Source: CAZOVB01 sp964583095 (GTDB taxonomy: Bacteria; Planctomycetota; Phycisphaerae; SM23-33). Taken from it: DNA of 64,000 nt. This document shows positions 1 through 8,142 of this stretch, in pieces. Below the pieces are notes generated by a model. It did no database searches. It saw only the letters and a program-made list of their open reading frames with translations, and was not told the DNA's origin. Position numbers and translations under genes: made by a program. The stretch lies in assembly GCA_964583095.1 (NCBI GenBank), contig CAZOVB010000007.1, forward strand, positions 49,228 through 113,227, in the 5' to 3' direction. The first letter of the stretch is position 1; each line of letters opens with the position of its first letter.

Positions 1-1
1 C

Positions 2-1135
2 GTCGCCGCAGCCGATCTGGGGATTTCCCACATGCCCGAAAAAGCCGAAAAACTAACCAAGGCGGGCCTGAAACTCTATGAAGACACCAAAGAGATGCTC
101 GATGATCTCCGCGGCCACATCCAGGGCATCTACATCGCTACCGGCATCCACACTCACGCGGCCCTGACCTGCCAGGCGTTTACCCACGGACTCCACGTTC
201 ACCTGGAGAAGCCGGCCGCAGCCACGGTCCAGGAAGTCGATCGTATGGACCAGAAGCGACAGGAGGCGGGGCGCGTCTGCCTGGTCGGCTTCCAGGCGAT
301 GCATCAGAAGGATCTGCTCCAGTGCGCCGGGCAGCTCGGGCAAGGCCTGATCGGCCAGCGCAGCAGCCTGAGCTGCTATGCCTGCTGGCCTCGAAAAGCG
401 GGATACTACCAGCGCAATCGATGGGCAGGACAGCTTCGCCTTGGCGATCACTGGGTTCTGGACGGGCCGGCCACCAACGCGCTGGCTCACCAGATCATGA
501 ACGTCCTGGTCCTGGCCGGCAGCGACACCGCCCCGGCCGAGCCGACACACGTCCGGGCCGAGCTTTACGCAGCAGGGCCCACGCCAAGCCACGATACCGC
601 AGCCATCGAAATCCAGACGCGCCAGGGCCCGCGATGCGTGCTCCTTTTGACCCATCGCTGTATCGAGCAAATTCATCCAACCGTGGACATTCGCGCCCGG
701 GCCGGCCGGGCCCTGTGGAAAATGCACGATGGCTACACGATCCAGCCCGACGCCCGTTCGGTGATTCAAGCGCCCCATGACGATCTGGGGCCCAGGCGCA
801 TGCTGGAGAATTTCTTCCAGGCCGCCCAGGCCAACGACAACGACCTGCTGCGGTGCTCGCTGGCCCAGGCACGCAAAATGACAGCCGTCATCGACGCCGC
901 CCACGAATCCAGCCGGAGGATCCATCGAATCGGCGCTTCGCATCTCCGGCCGGATCCCCAAGGCGGCGACTATCCCTCCATCGACAACATCGAGAAAATC
1001 TTCGCTCGCTGCGCCGAAGAAGCCGCACTGCCCAGCGACCTTTCCTCCCCGCCTTGCTGGGCACAAAGCACCGAGCCCTGGCCGCTGGAAGGCTATGACC
1101 GTTTTCCTGTTCGATTCACTCCGGCAGACAACTGA
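2..1135 (+). CDS. Gfo/Idh/MocA-family oxidoreductase, 5' end outside window
   Basis: Likely an NAD(P)-dependent sugar or cyclitol dehydrogenase-like protein of the Gfo/Idh/MocA family. The frame is open to the left edge, so the N-terminal Rossmann GxGxxG segment is missing and the ATG at 32 is probably internal. What remains includes an IYIATGIHTHAAL strand and the family EKP signature (HLEKPAAAT, about 60 residues after that ATG), followed by the alpha/beta C-terminal half. Substrate cannot be read from the sequence. The next gene starts 6 nt downstream and encodes a lipid-linked sugar transferase, so a role in nucleotide-sugar or surface polysaccharide metabolism is plausible but inferred. 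Confidence 0.75.
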   Translation, partial: VAAADLGISHMPEKAEKLTKAGLKLYEDTKEMLDDLRGHIQGIYIATGIHTHAALTCQAFTHGLHVHLEKPAAATVQEVDRMDQKRQEAGRVCLVGFQAMHQKDLLQCAGQLGQGLIGQRSSLSCYACWPRKAGYYQRNRWAGQLRLGDHWVLDGPATNALAHQIMNVLVLAGSDTAPAEPTHVRAELYAAGPTPSHDTAAIEIQTRQGPRCVLLLTHRCIEQIHPTVDIRARAGRALWKMHDGYTIQPDARSVIQAPHDDLGPRRMLENFFQAAQANDNDLLRCSLAQARKMTAVIDAAHESSRRIHRIGASHLRPDPQGGDYPSIDNIEKIFARCAEEAALPSDLSSPPCWAQSTEPWPLEGYDRFPVRFTPADN

Positions 1136-1141
1136 GATTTC

Positions 1142-2539
1142 ATGCTCCGGGAATACAGCACTATCATCGTCGGACTAATGCGACTGATGGACCTGGCCAT
1201 CACGCTGGTGGCCTGGCTGCTGTGTTTCTACATCCGCTTTTACACCGGCTGGTTCGAGATCAAGGGGCCCGTGCCTCCCCTTTCGTACCTGACCGATATT
1301 CTGATCATCAACCTCCTTCTGGTATTGCTGGTCTTCCAGTGGGCAGGGCTCTATCTGCCCCGTCGCGCCCAACCCCTGGGCGCGGAAATCATGGATCTGC
1401 TCAAGGCAGCTACCGCGGTCTGGGTACTGGAAGTCGTCGCAGCCAACTTCCTCTGGTCCTCTCCTTTCTCTCGCCGCCTCCAGGGAGTGGTGCTGGTGGT
1501 CTGGCCAACCATGTTGATCGTGTATCGTATCCTGGTGCGGCTGCTCCTGCGACAGGCACGTCGCCACGGCAGGAACCTGAGAAGCGTGGCCATGATCGGG
1601 GCGGGACGCGTGGCCCAGAAACTGTTCCATTCCTTTCGCCACCAGCAGTGGACCGGTTACCGCGTGGATTACTTCATCGATGACGTCCGGGCGGGAGACA
1701 CACTCCTGGGTCGGCCCGTGCGGGGTCCGATCCGCTCCAGCAAGGAAATCATCCTTCGCCACGAGGTCGATGCCGTCTTTATCGCCCTGCCCCGACACCA
1801 GATCGACCAGCTCGAGGCCACAATGAACGAGATTGCCGACTTGCTGGTGGATGTAAACGTCGCGCCCGACCTGTTGGGTCATCTTCTGCTCAACCACCGC
1901 GTCCACCAGGTCGGGTCGATGCCGGTGATCAACCTGACCCACACGCCCCAGGCGGGGCTCAGCGGTATCTGCAAACGAGCCGTGGATGTGATCGGTTCGA
2001 TCGTGATGCTGATCCTGCTTGGGCCATTGCTTCTGATCATCGCCGCAACGATCAAGCTCTCCGGGCCGGGCCCGATCCTCCACCGGCAGAAGCGCGCCAG
2101 CGTGGGAGGCCAGTCCTTCACAATCCTCAAGTTCCGATCCATGGAACCAGACGACGAGGCGGAATCCGACCCTCAGTGGGGAACCGACCAGGACAATCCC
2201 AGGCTCACCCGCCTGGGGCGTTTCCTCCGAAAAACCAGCCTGGACGAGTTGCCCCAGCTTTTCAACGTACTGCGCGGCGATATGTCCCTGGTTGGCCCGC
2301 GCCCGGAGCGAGAGGAATTCATCGAACGGTTCCGTCAGCAGTTCCCCCGCTACATGCTGCGTCACCACGTCAAGTCCGGTATCACTGGCTGGGCGCAGGT
2401 ACATGGCTACCGCGGGCGTACAAGCATCCGGAAGCGCCTGCAGTACGACTTGGACTACATCAATAACTGGTCGCTCCTGCTGGACCTGCGGATCCTGGCG
2501 ATGACGCTGATCCACGGGTTCGCCAATCCCGGGGGTTGA
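1142..2539 (+). CDS. Polyprenyl-phosphate sugar-1-phosphate transferase (exopolysaccharide initiation)
   Basis: A 465-residue membrane protein of the undecaprenyl-phosphate glucose phosphotransferase (WcaJ/CpsE-like) type, which starts exopolysaccharide repeat units by moving a sugar-1-phosphate onto the lipid carrier. The N-terminal third has several hydrophobic segments (about 8-30, 45-70, 85-105 and 115-135). A central CoA-binding-like domain follows (VAMIGAGRVAQKL). The C-terminal bacterial sugar transferase domain begins near KRAVDVIGS and has KFRSM, RKTSLDELPQL, the SLVGPRPE motif and GITGWAQVHGYRG. It starts 6 nt after the oxidoreductase and its stop lies just before mnmE, suggesting cotranscription. 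No flippase or polymerase is in view, so the rest of the pathway is elsewhere. Confidence 0.9.
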   Translation: MLREYSTIIVGLMRLMDLAITLVAWLLCFYIRFYTGWFEIKGPVPPLSYLTDILIINLLLVLLVFQWAGLYLPRRAQPLGAEIMDLLKAATAVWVLEVVAANFLWSSPFSRRLQGVVLVVWPTMLIVYRILVRLLLRQARRHGRNLRSVAMIGAGRVAQKLFHSFRHQQWTGYRVDYFIDDVRAGDTLLGRPVRGPIRSSKEIILRHEVDAVFIALPRHQIDQLEATMNEIADLLVDVNVAPDLLGHLLLNHRVHQVGSMPVINLTHTPQAGLSGICKRAVDVIGSIVMLILLGPLLLIIAATIKLSGPGPILHRQKRASVGGQSFTILKFRSMEPDDEAESDPQWGTDQDNPRLTRLGRFLRKTSLDELPQLFNVLRGDMSLVGPRPEREEFIERFRQQFPRYMLRHHVKSGITGWAQVHGYRGRTSIRKRLQYDLDYINNWSLLLDLRILAMTLIHGFANPGG

Positions 2540-2541
2540 GG

Positions 2542-3954
2542 ATGGATCCCTTCGGCGAAACCATTGCTGCCCTTTCCTCGGCCCCAGGGGTCTCTGCCCG
2601 GATGATCGTGCGCCTTTCCGGGCCAAGGAGCCTTTGCCTGGCCAAGGAGGTTTTCCAACCGGTCGGCAACGCAAACACCAGTGAACTGCGCGGCTTTACC
2701 GCTTCGAACGGGTACCTGGTCTTGGGAGAGCTTCGACTGCCTGGAAGGATTTACATCTTCCGCGCACCGGCCAGCTACACGCGGGAAGATTTGGTAGAGC
2801 TTCACCTGCCCGGTTCGCCCGCCTTGGGGCGGAAGGTCCTGGAGCACCTGCTCGATGCCGGGGCCTGTCAGGCCCAGCCGGGTCAGTTCACCGCCCGGGC
2901 GTTCTTTTCGGGGCGCATCGATCTTTCCGAAGCCGAGGCCGTCGCCGATCTCATCGCCGCTTCCGACGCAGCACAGTGCCGGGCGGCCGCCAACCTGCTC
3001 GATGGCGCTCTGCATCGATTCTGCCAGGGGGCCTCGGACGAAATTGCCGAACTCCTGGCCACCGTGGAAGCGTCGATCGACCTGGCCGAGGAGAACATCC
3101 AGCTCATGACGCCGATGGAAGCATCGGCCCAGCTCAAGGCCTTGTCGGCGAAGCTTGCCCGTACCGCTGCAACGAGCGACTTTCTGCCGGAGACCTCCTC
3201 GCCTCCGCGATGCGTTCTGGTGGGTCGGCCCAATGTGGGCAAAAGCTCGCTTCTCAATGCGATCAGCGGAACCGATCGCGCGATCGTTTCCGCCCTTGCC
3301 GGCACGACACGCGATGTCCTGCGCGTGGGAGTCTGGCTGGGACAGGCCGGTGTCGACCTGTTTGATGCAGCCGGACTGGCCTCGACGAGCGACCGGCTCG
3401 AAAATCTGGCCGAGGCCTCGGCGCGGAAACTGGTCCGCTCAGCCGACGCCCTGCTGATGACCCTGGAAGCGACCGGGATCACCGATGCTGATATCGAGAT
3501 CTGCCGCGACATCCGGACGTTGAATCCCTCTGCCGCCCGATTGCTCCTGGCCAACAAGATCGATCTGGCCCAGGCCCTGGATGTCGGCGAGCTCCAGCAG
3601 GCCTGGGAGGAGCTCAGCGGCGAACCGGAAAAGCTCCTGCCGGTTTCGGCCAGAACGGGCAAGGGAATCGAGCCGCTCAAATCAGCCCTGGAAGAAACAC
3701 TCCACCTTCGCGTGCACAGGACGGGAGAGGGACTGGCCCTGCATCATCACCAGAAAAACGCGATGCGACAGGCCGCCCAAGCCCTCGAACAGGCATCGGA
3801 CCTGCTGGGCGGCTGTCAGGATCTCTCCGACCAGGCGGACCTGGTGGCCATTGAACTGCGATCGGCCGTCTCGCAGCTTGGCCACATCAGCGGCCAGGTC
3901 GTCAGCGAAGAGATTCTCGGGCGAATCTTCCGCCGTTTCTGCGTTGGAAAATGA
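2542..3954 (+). CDS. mnmE: tRNA modification GTPase MnmE
   Basis: Together with MnmG, MnmE builds the cmnm5 group at wobble uridine 34 of certain tRNAs, using formyl/methylene-THF. The 470-residue product has the N-terminal THF-binding domain, a helical domain interrupted by a Ras-like G domain, and the diagnostic C-terminal catalytic cysteine motif, here CVGK at the extreme end. G1 is GRPNVGKSS, the switch region GTTRD, G3 reads DAAG rather than the usual DTAG, and G4 is NKID. I chose ATG 2542, two nt after the previous stop; a TTG at 2536 would overlap that stop. A GGGGG/GAGG stretch precedes the start. The T-to-A change in G3 is mild. Confidence 0.93.
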   Translation: MDPFGETIAALSSAPGVSARMIVRLSGPRSLCLAKEVFQPVGNANTSELRGFTASNGYLVLGELRLPGRIYIFRAPASYTREDLVELHLPGSPALGRKVLEHLLDAGACQAQPGQFTARAFFSGRIDLSEAEAVADLIAASDAAQCRAAANLLDGALHRFCQGASDEIAELLATVEASIDLAEENIQLMTPMEASAQLKALSAKLARTAATSDFLPETSSPPRCVLVGRPNVGKSSLLNAISGTDRAIVSALAGTTRDVLRVGVWLGQAGVDLFDAAGLASTSDRLENLAEASARKLVRSADALLMTLEATGITDADIEICRDIRTLNPSAARLLLANKIDLAQALDVGELQQAWEELSGEPEKLLPVSARTGKGIEPLKSALEETLHLRVHRTGEGLALHHHQKNAMRQAAQALEQASDLLGGCQDLSDQADLVAIELRSAVSQLGHISGQVVSEEILGRIFRRFCVGK

Positions 3955-3964
3955 CCGTCGAAGC

Positions 3965-4510
3965 TCAGTGCTTCGCGCGGCGAATGGCGTCGCGCACCAG
4001 GTCGATCAGGTCCCTGGGCCTGGGCACGTGGTGCCACGCGCCGGCATCGAGGGCCTGGCCCTGGATTTCAAAGAGCACTGTGGCGGTGTGAAGAAAACGC
4101 TGAGGCCGTGTGACGCTAAGCTGCGCCTGCGAGATGCCCGCCAGGGGGCATTCGAATATCTCCATTCGCAGGATCCCCCGCATCCGAAGAATTCTCTTGT
4201 TGGTCAAAATGTAGATGCGACGCATCCACTGGAAACTCGCCAAATACAGTCTTATCAGCATCAGGACCAGACATCCGGGAACGAGGTAGCGCAGACGCCC
4301 GGGGATCTCAAGGCCAAAGCCCCGGACCGCAACAATCAACCCCAAGGCCACCAGCGACGCTGCCACCAGGACCGGAAGGGATTCCAGGAAGACAAACCAA
4401 ACGCTTGGCCGCGTCATAAGAATGACGGTCTCGCCCTCGTTCAGGACGCCCTGGGGCATCTGAGCGGTGAGATCTTCAGCGGCGGCAAGTTCGGGGCTTT
4501 CCTGGCTCAT
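3965..4510 (-). CDS. bPH2-like (DUF304-type) membrane protein
   Basis: Membrane protein of about 181 residues with two adjacent hydrophobic segments (FLESLPVLVAASLVALGLIVAV and a second beginning RYLVPGCLVLMLI), followed by a domain resembling bacterial PH domains (YILTNKRILRMRGILRMEIFECPLAGISQ). That YxLTxxRI pattern is typical of bPH2 proteins. The function of such proteins is generally unknown; membrane anchoring is inferred. Its ATG overlaps the hpt stop (ATGA, 4507-4510), so translation is probably coupled to hpt. A longer reading from 4546 is less likely because it would run deep into hpt. Confidence 0.75.
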   Translation of the reverse strand: MSQESPELAAAEDLTAQMPQGVLNEGETVILMTRPSVWFVFLESLPVLVAASLVALGLIVAVRGFGLEIPGRLRYLVPGCLVLMLIRLYLASFQWMRRIYILTNKRILRMRGILRMEIFECPLAGISQAQLSVTRPQRFLHTATVLFEIQGQALDAGAWHHVPRPRDLIDLVRDAIRRAKH

Positions 4511-5085
4511 GAGCTGCCCTTGAGTATTTCGGGGTTCAAAACGCAAATCTCCGAGAGATTCCTGTACAGATGATCATAGTCAAGACCATAGCCTACAACG
4601 AATTCATCGGGCACCTGGAAACCGACAAAGTCCACGTGGATCGGCAGCGGCTGGCCCGGACGGTTTTTCTGGAGCAGCACGCAGGTGCGAAGGCTCCCCG
4701 GGCCCTGGCGCCGTACGTTTCCGGCAATGGCTTCCAGCGTTTGTCCGGTATCCAGTATGTCATCCATCAGCAGCACGTGACGGTTCTCCAGGTCCGACAG
4801 GGAGGGCATTACAATCCGGGGACCCTGGCTCTGCGTCGCGTCGCCGGGATACGAGGAAACGCTCATCACATCCAGCCGCATTCGCAGGGGCAACTCCCGC
4901 ATCAGATCGGCCAGGAACATCACCGAACCGGTCAGGATCGCCAGCAAGGTAAGTTCCTTTCCGGCGTACATCTCGGCGATCTGCCCGGCCAGTTCCGCAA
5001 CCCGCGCAGCAATCTGCTCCCGGGTAATCAGGATCCGGTCGATTCCCTCGTAACGTTCTTCATCCGACAGGCTCTCTGCGTGCAT
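4507..5085 (-). CDS. hpt: Hypoxanthine phosphoribosyltransferase
   Basis: Cytosolic purine-salvage enzyme that converts hypoxanthine or guanine plus PRPP to IMP or GMP. The 192-residue product matches the usual family length of 175-190. The PRPP-binding motif VLLMDDILDTGQT is clear, the PPi loop region reads LLAILTGSVMFLADLMREL, and DFVGFQVPDEFVVGYGLDY matches the base-binding C-terminal part (VGYGLDY is a hallmark of Hpt). The frame stays open upstream to 5412, but homology begins at MHAESLSDEE, so ATG 5085 was chosen. The 144-nt gap to the divergent secreted-protein gene probably holds both promoters. The next gene overlaps its stop by 4 nt. Confidence 0.93.
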   Translation of the reverse strand: MHAESLSDEERYEGIDRILITREQIAARVAELAGQIAEMYAGKELTLLAILTGSVMFLADLMRELPLRMRLDVMSVSSYPGDATQSQGPRIVMPSLSDLENRHVLLMDDILDTGQTLEAIAGNVRRQGPGSLRTCVLLQKNRPGQPLPIHVDFVGFQVPDEFVVGYGLDYDHLYRNLSEICVLNPEILKGSS

Positions 5086-5229
5086 CGGTTCCAATCCTGC
5101 CAAAGCGTTGGAGAGAATCCTATCGGCCCGAAAGTGACCTCGAAAGCAAATTCCTCTCCCGACGATACGTTGTGATCCCCGCACCTGTCGGCTAGCATGG
5201 CAGGCAGCCATGGGAAGGAGCTTTTTCGA

Positions 5230-7074
5230 ATGACAAGACGCGCGATGCTGTTTCTTGTGCTTTCTGCAGCCTTGGCACAGGCCCAGCCGGCCTCGGAGTC
5301 CCACAGCGTCCTGGAGAGGATCCCTTCTTCCGCCCTGGCTTGCGGGGTGATTCCCGACCTGCAAAGAAGCACAGGCCAGGCCGACGACCTGTTCCAGGAG
5401 TTCAACAGTCACTGGCTGCTGGGGCCGGTCCTGCCCGATTCGACCCTGCCTTTGCTGGGCAAGCTTCTGGCCGATGCCGACATGCAGGCTAATCTGTCAA
5501 CAGACCGCGGAGCTGCCCTTGTCCTGGTGCCCCCCGACAGCGTCGGCTTCGACATCAACCACATGCTCGCCTGGGAACTGGCCCCCCTGACCGGGATCAA
5601 ACCTTCCCAGCCCTCCACCGCCCGATGGCCCCTGGTTGCCCTGCTGCCGGGAGGACAGGTGCGAGACCTTTGGCCCGGGGCTGGGCCCCGCCGCGAAGGA
5701 CCCAACGAGGTCTTCACCTATGGCGGTCTGGAACTCCATGCCCGCAGGCTGGACGAACACTACCTGATGGTCAGCCCCACCCCCCGGGCCCTGGACGCAC
5801 TGGAACATTCAGCCGGGAACCTTTCCCAGACGCTTGCCCCCGACCACCGTCGCCTGATGGAACAGTCGGCAGTGTCCCTGCATGTGAACATGCACGCCGT
5901 GGCCCCCCTGGCCGAGGAAGCCCTGGATACCGTCGACAGACTGATCTCCCAGGCAATGGGCACCGACCCGGGCTATTACGCCATGCAGGCGGTAATGATC
6001 CAGAAGGCCCTGCCCTTTCTGCGATATCGCCTGACCCACCAGGAAGCCTGGACGGTGGGGATTCAACTGCGTCGCCAAGGCGCGATCCTCCAGCAGCTCA
6101 CCTCCTGGAAGCCCCAAAGCCCGACCGGCAAGAAGCTCCTGAACTACCAGACGCCCTCATCACCTCTGATGGATCGTATCGCCGGAATGAACCGGGTTGT
6201 GAGCATGGGCAACCATGACCTGCCCTCCCATACCGAGTCCATGGGATCCCTGTTCAATATGTACTTCGAAGCGGTCCGCACCGCTTTGCTGATGGCCAGT
6301 GACGACAGCGGCCTGCGCGAGGAGACCCTCCTGGAAATCCGGAGACTGGCCTCGAGTCTCTATGGCCGGGTTCGCCAGTCCCAGATCGCCTTTGGCAGCC
6401 CCGACTCCCCCGAGGCCGTCTATACGCTGGCTGCGAGCCTGAAGGTCGACGACGCCGAGGCGTTCGGCCGGGAACTGTCCCGGTTGGTGAGAGTCTTCGA
6501 CGAGCTTGCAGGGCAACTCGTAGCCTCGGACAACAGGCCCGATCGGCGGGTCAGCTTCGTCTATCGCTCCACCGGAGAGATGATCGAGGGTAAGGAAGTC
6601 TTCGAGATCACCCCGCTTCACCCGAACCTGGAGAACCTCCAGCCCGAGTCCCGCAAGGCGTTGGAGGCGGCGCTTGGCGAACCCCGCATCGGGCTGTGGT
6701 TCCTGGCCCCGGACCGGCAGACGGTGCTGCTCTGGATGGGCGGTACGCTGGAGGCAGGCAGGAATCTCCTCCAGAACAACCCGGAGAGACCCGGAATCAT
6801 GCAGGAGGCCGGCGTAGCCCGAGCCCTGGAGTTTCTTCCTGAGAAGCCGGCAGCTCTGACCCTGCTGGATTTCCGCGAAGGATTCAACTTGATCCACGCC
6901 AATCTCAAGAGGCACGATCCCAGCCACGAGGTGCCGGAGATCGGGATTACATGCACCGTCCCGGTAGCCGTCGCCTCCAAGGCGGAGGCAAATGCCACCG
7001 TCCGACACGTAGCCTTCATCCCGGCCCGCCTGCTGCGGGATTTCGCGATCCTGGCCCTGACGGGCAACCTGTAG
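5230..7074 (+). CDS. Large secreted protein of unknown function
   Basis: I do not recognise a family with confidence. The 614-residue product begins with a signal peptide (MTRRAMLFLVLSAALAQA, probable cleavage before QPA), and the rest is soluble with no internal membrane segments, so it should be periplasmic or exported. The overall texture (repeated statements of strand plus helix and a late segment PRIGLWFLAPDRQTVLLWMGG) recalls planctomycete proteins with DUF3352-like domains, which is a guess only. ATG 5230 was chosen over 5197 because an AAGGAG at about 5215-5220 sits 9 nt upstream and the signal peptide then begins properly. It is transcribed divergently from hpt. Confidence 0.7.
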   Translation: MTRRAMLFLVLSAALAQAQPASESHSVLERIPSSALACGVIPDLQRSTGQADDLFQEFNSHWLLGPVLPDSTLPLLGKLLADADMQANLSTDRGAALVLVPPDSVGFDINHMLAWELAPLTGIKPSQPSTARWPLVALLPGGQVRDLWPGAGPRREGPNEVFTYGGLELHARRLDEHYLMVSPTPRALDALEHSAGNLSQTLAPDHRRLMEQSAVSLHVNMHAVAPLAEEALDTVDRLISQAMGTDPGYYAMQAVMIQKALPFLRYRLTHQEAWTVGIQLRRQGAILQQLTSWKPQSPTGKKLLNYQTPSSPLMDRIAGMNRVVSMGNHDLPSHTESMGSLFNMYFEAVRTALLMASDDSGLREETLLEIRRLASSLYGRVRQSQIAFGSPDSPEAVYTLAASLKVDDAEAFGRELSRLVRVFDELAGQLVASDNRPDRRVSFVYRSTGEMIEGKEVFEITPLHPNLENLQPESRKALEAALGEPRIGLWFLAPDRQTVLLWMGGTLEAGRNLLQNNPERPGIMQEAGVARALEFLPEKPAALTLLDFREGFNLIHANLKRHDPSHEVPEIGITCTVPVAVASKAEANATVRHVAFIPARLLRDFAILALTGNL

Positions 7075-7117
7075 ATTGGAAGCCTGCTTTTTCTGCTGCC
7101 CCGGAAGAATCGAGGAA

Positions 7118-7642
7118 TCAGCCTCCCAGGCTGCTGCGGATCTGGGTTTGCAACTGCTTGAGGAAACCCTTGAGCAACTTGGGTGGAATCTGATCCAGCG
7201 AATCATCCTGGGCCTTGCCCTTGAGGAAATCATCCACGGCGTTAATGGCGGTGTACCCGGCGGGCTTGAGCTTGCGAAGCTGATTCTCGGCCCGGTCCAG
7301 GTTGGAATTGGCCATCGCTACGCAGTACCCGGTCACAAGCGGATAGTAGTCCTCCGGAACGACGTCGTTGCGTTTCTCCTCCTGTCCGCCTGCCCCTTCG
7401 GTCTGGTTGGCTTCTGAGAGCAAAATACGCTCTTGCTGTCGCAACTGCTCTTTCTCGCGGCGCAGTTGCTCCTCTTCCTGCTCGTCTATCGGCGCCAGCG
7501 GAATTTCGCCTTCCTCGATGGCCTCGGGATCCGGAACATAACTGGTCTCGCCGCAGTACGGGCACTTGCCCCGTCTGCCCGCGGCACTGTCGGGGGCTTT
7601 GACTTCCTTGCGGCAGTGTTCACAGGTAAAGGTAATGGTCAT
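7118..7642 (-). CDS. Zinc-ribbon protein with coiled coil, unknown function
   Basis: A 174-residue protein with an N-terminal zinc ribbon: CEHC at residues 7-10 and CPYC at about 27-30, four cysteines spaced to hold one zinc. A Glu/Gln/Arg-rich coiled coil follows at about 53-80, then a helical C-terminal domain. The composition resembles planctomycete FmdB/zinc-ribbon-like orphan proteins, and no enzymatic motif is visible. It starts 4 nt after the yjbQ stop, so the two are almost certainly cotranscribed. A DNA, RNA or protein adaptor role is inferred only from the ribbon plus coiled-coil architecture. Confidence 0.7.
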   Translation of the reverse strand: MTITFTCEHCRKEVKAPDSAAGRRGKCPYCGETSYVPDPEAIEEGEIPLAPIDEQEEEQLRREKEQLRQQERILLSEANQTEGAGGQEEKRNDVVPEDYYPLVTGYCVAMANSNLDRAENQLRKLKPAGYTAINAVDDFLKGKAQDDSLDQIPPKLLKGFLKQLQTQIRSSLGG

Positions 7643-7646
7643 TCGC

Positions 7647-8060
7647 CTATTCTCCCATGGCCTTGATGATCAGTCGTTTGGGCCTCTGCCCGTCGAACTC
7701 GGCATAGTAAATTTCCTGCCACGGGCCCAGGTCCATCTGCCCGCCGGTAATCGGCACGATCACTTCGTGGTGAATGAGGAGATTCTTGAGATGCGCATCG
7801 CCATTGGTCTCCCCCGTCTGATGGTGGCGGTAGTCCTGGCAGAAGGGAGCCAGCCCCTCGAGCCACTGGTCAATATCCGCCAGCAGACCCGACTCGGCGT
7901 CGTTGATGAACACGCCGGCGGTAATATGCATGGCCGAGACAAGAACCATTCCCTCTGCGATGCCCGAGTCGCTCACGACCTTCTCCACCTGGGGGGTAAT
8001 CCGAATATAGTCGCGCTTCTTCTCGGTGTTGAAGGTAAGATAGTCGGTCTTGAAGTTCAT
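7647..8060 (-). CDS. YjbQ/UPF0047-family protein (secondary thiamine-phosphate synthase-like)
   Basis: A 137-residue protein matching the small trimeric UPF0047/YjbQ family in length and motifs. TPQVEKVVSDSGIAEGMVLVSAMHITAGVFIND contains the conserved H-x-T-A region, and NGDAHLKNLLIHHEVIVPITGGQMDLGPWQEIYYAEFDG contains the conserved NGxAHLKx(8)GxxxxxPxxxGxLxLGxWQxIxxxExDGPR pattern. Family members show weak thiamine-phosphate synthase activity, but the true role is unsettled. An AAGGAG lies about 5 nt before the ATG. It is divergent from the radical SAM gene (82 nt apart) and leads the two-gene unit with the zinc-ribbon gene. Confidence 0.88.
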   Translation of the reverse strand: MNFKTDYLTFNTEKKRDYIRITPQVEKVVSDSGIAEGMVLVSAMHITAGVFINDAESGLLADIDQWLEGLAPFCQDYRHHQTGETNGDAHLKNLLIHHEVIVPITGGQMDLGPWQEIYYAEFDGQRPKRLIIKAMGE

Positions 8061-8142
8061 GCCGGCTCCTTGCTTGCTTACTTTACAGCAATATCATACC
8101 AGCTTCTGCCCGAACCCGAAACTCCCAGATACAAGACCTGCC

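Noticed and set aside
53..1066. Minus-strand frame of 337 codons opposite the oxidoreductase
   Set aside because: GC-rich shadow; the plus strand carries the EKP motif and family homology.
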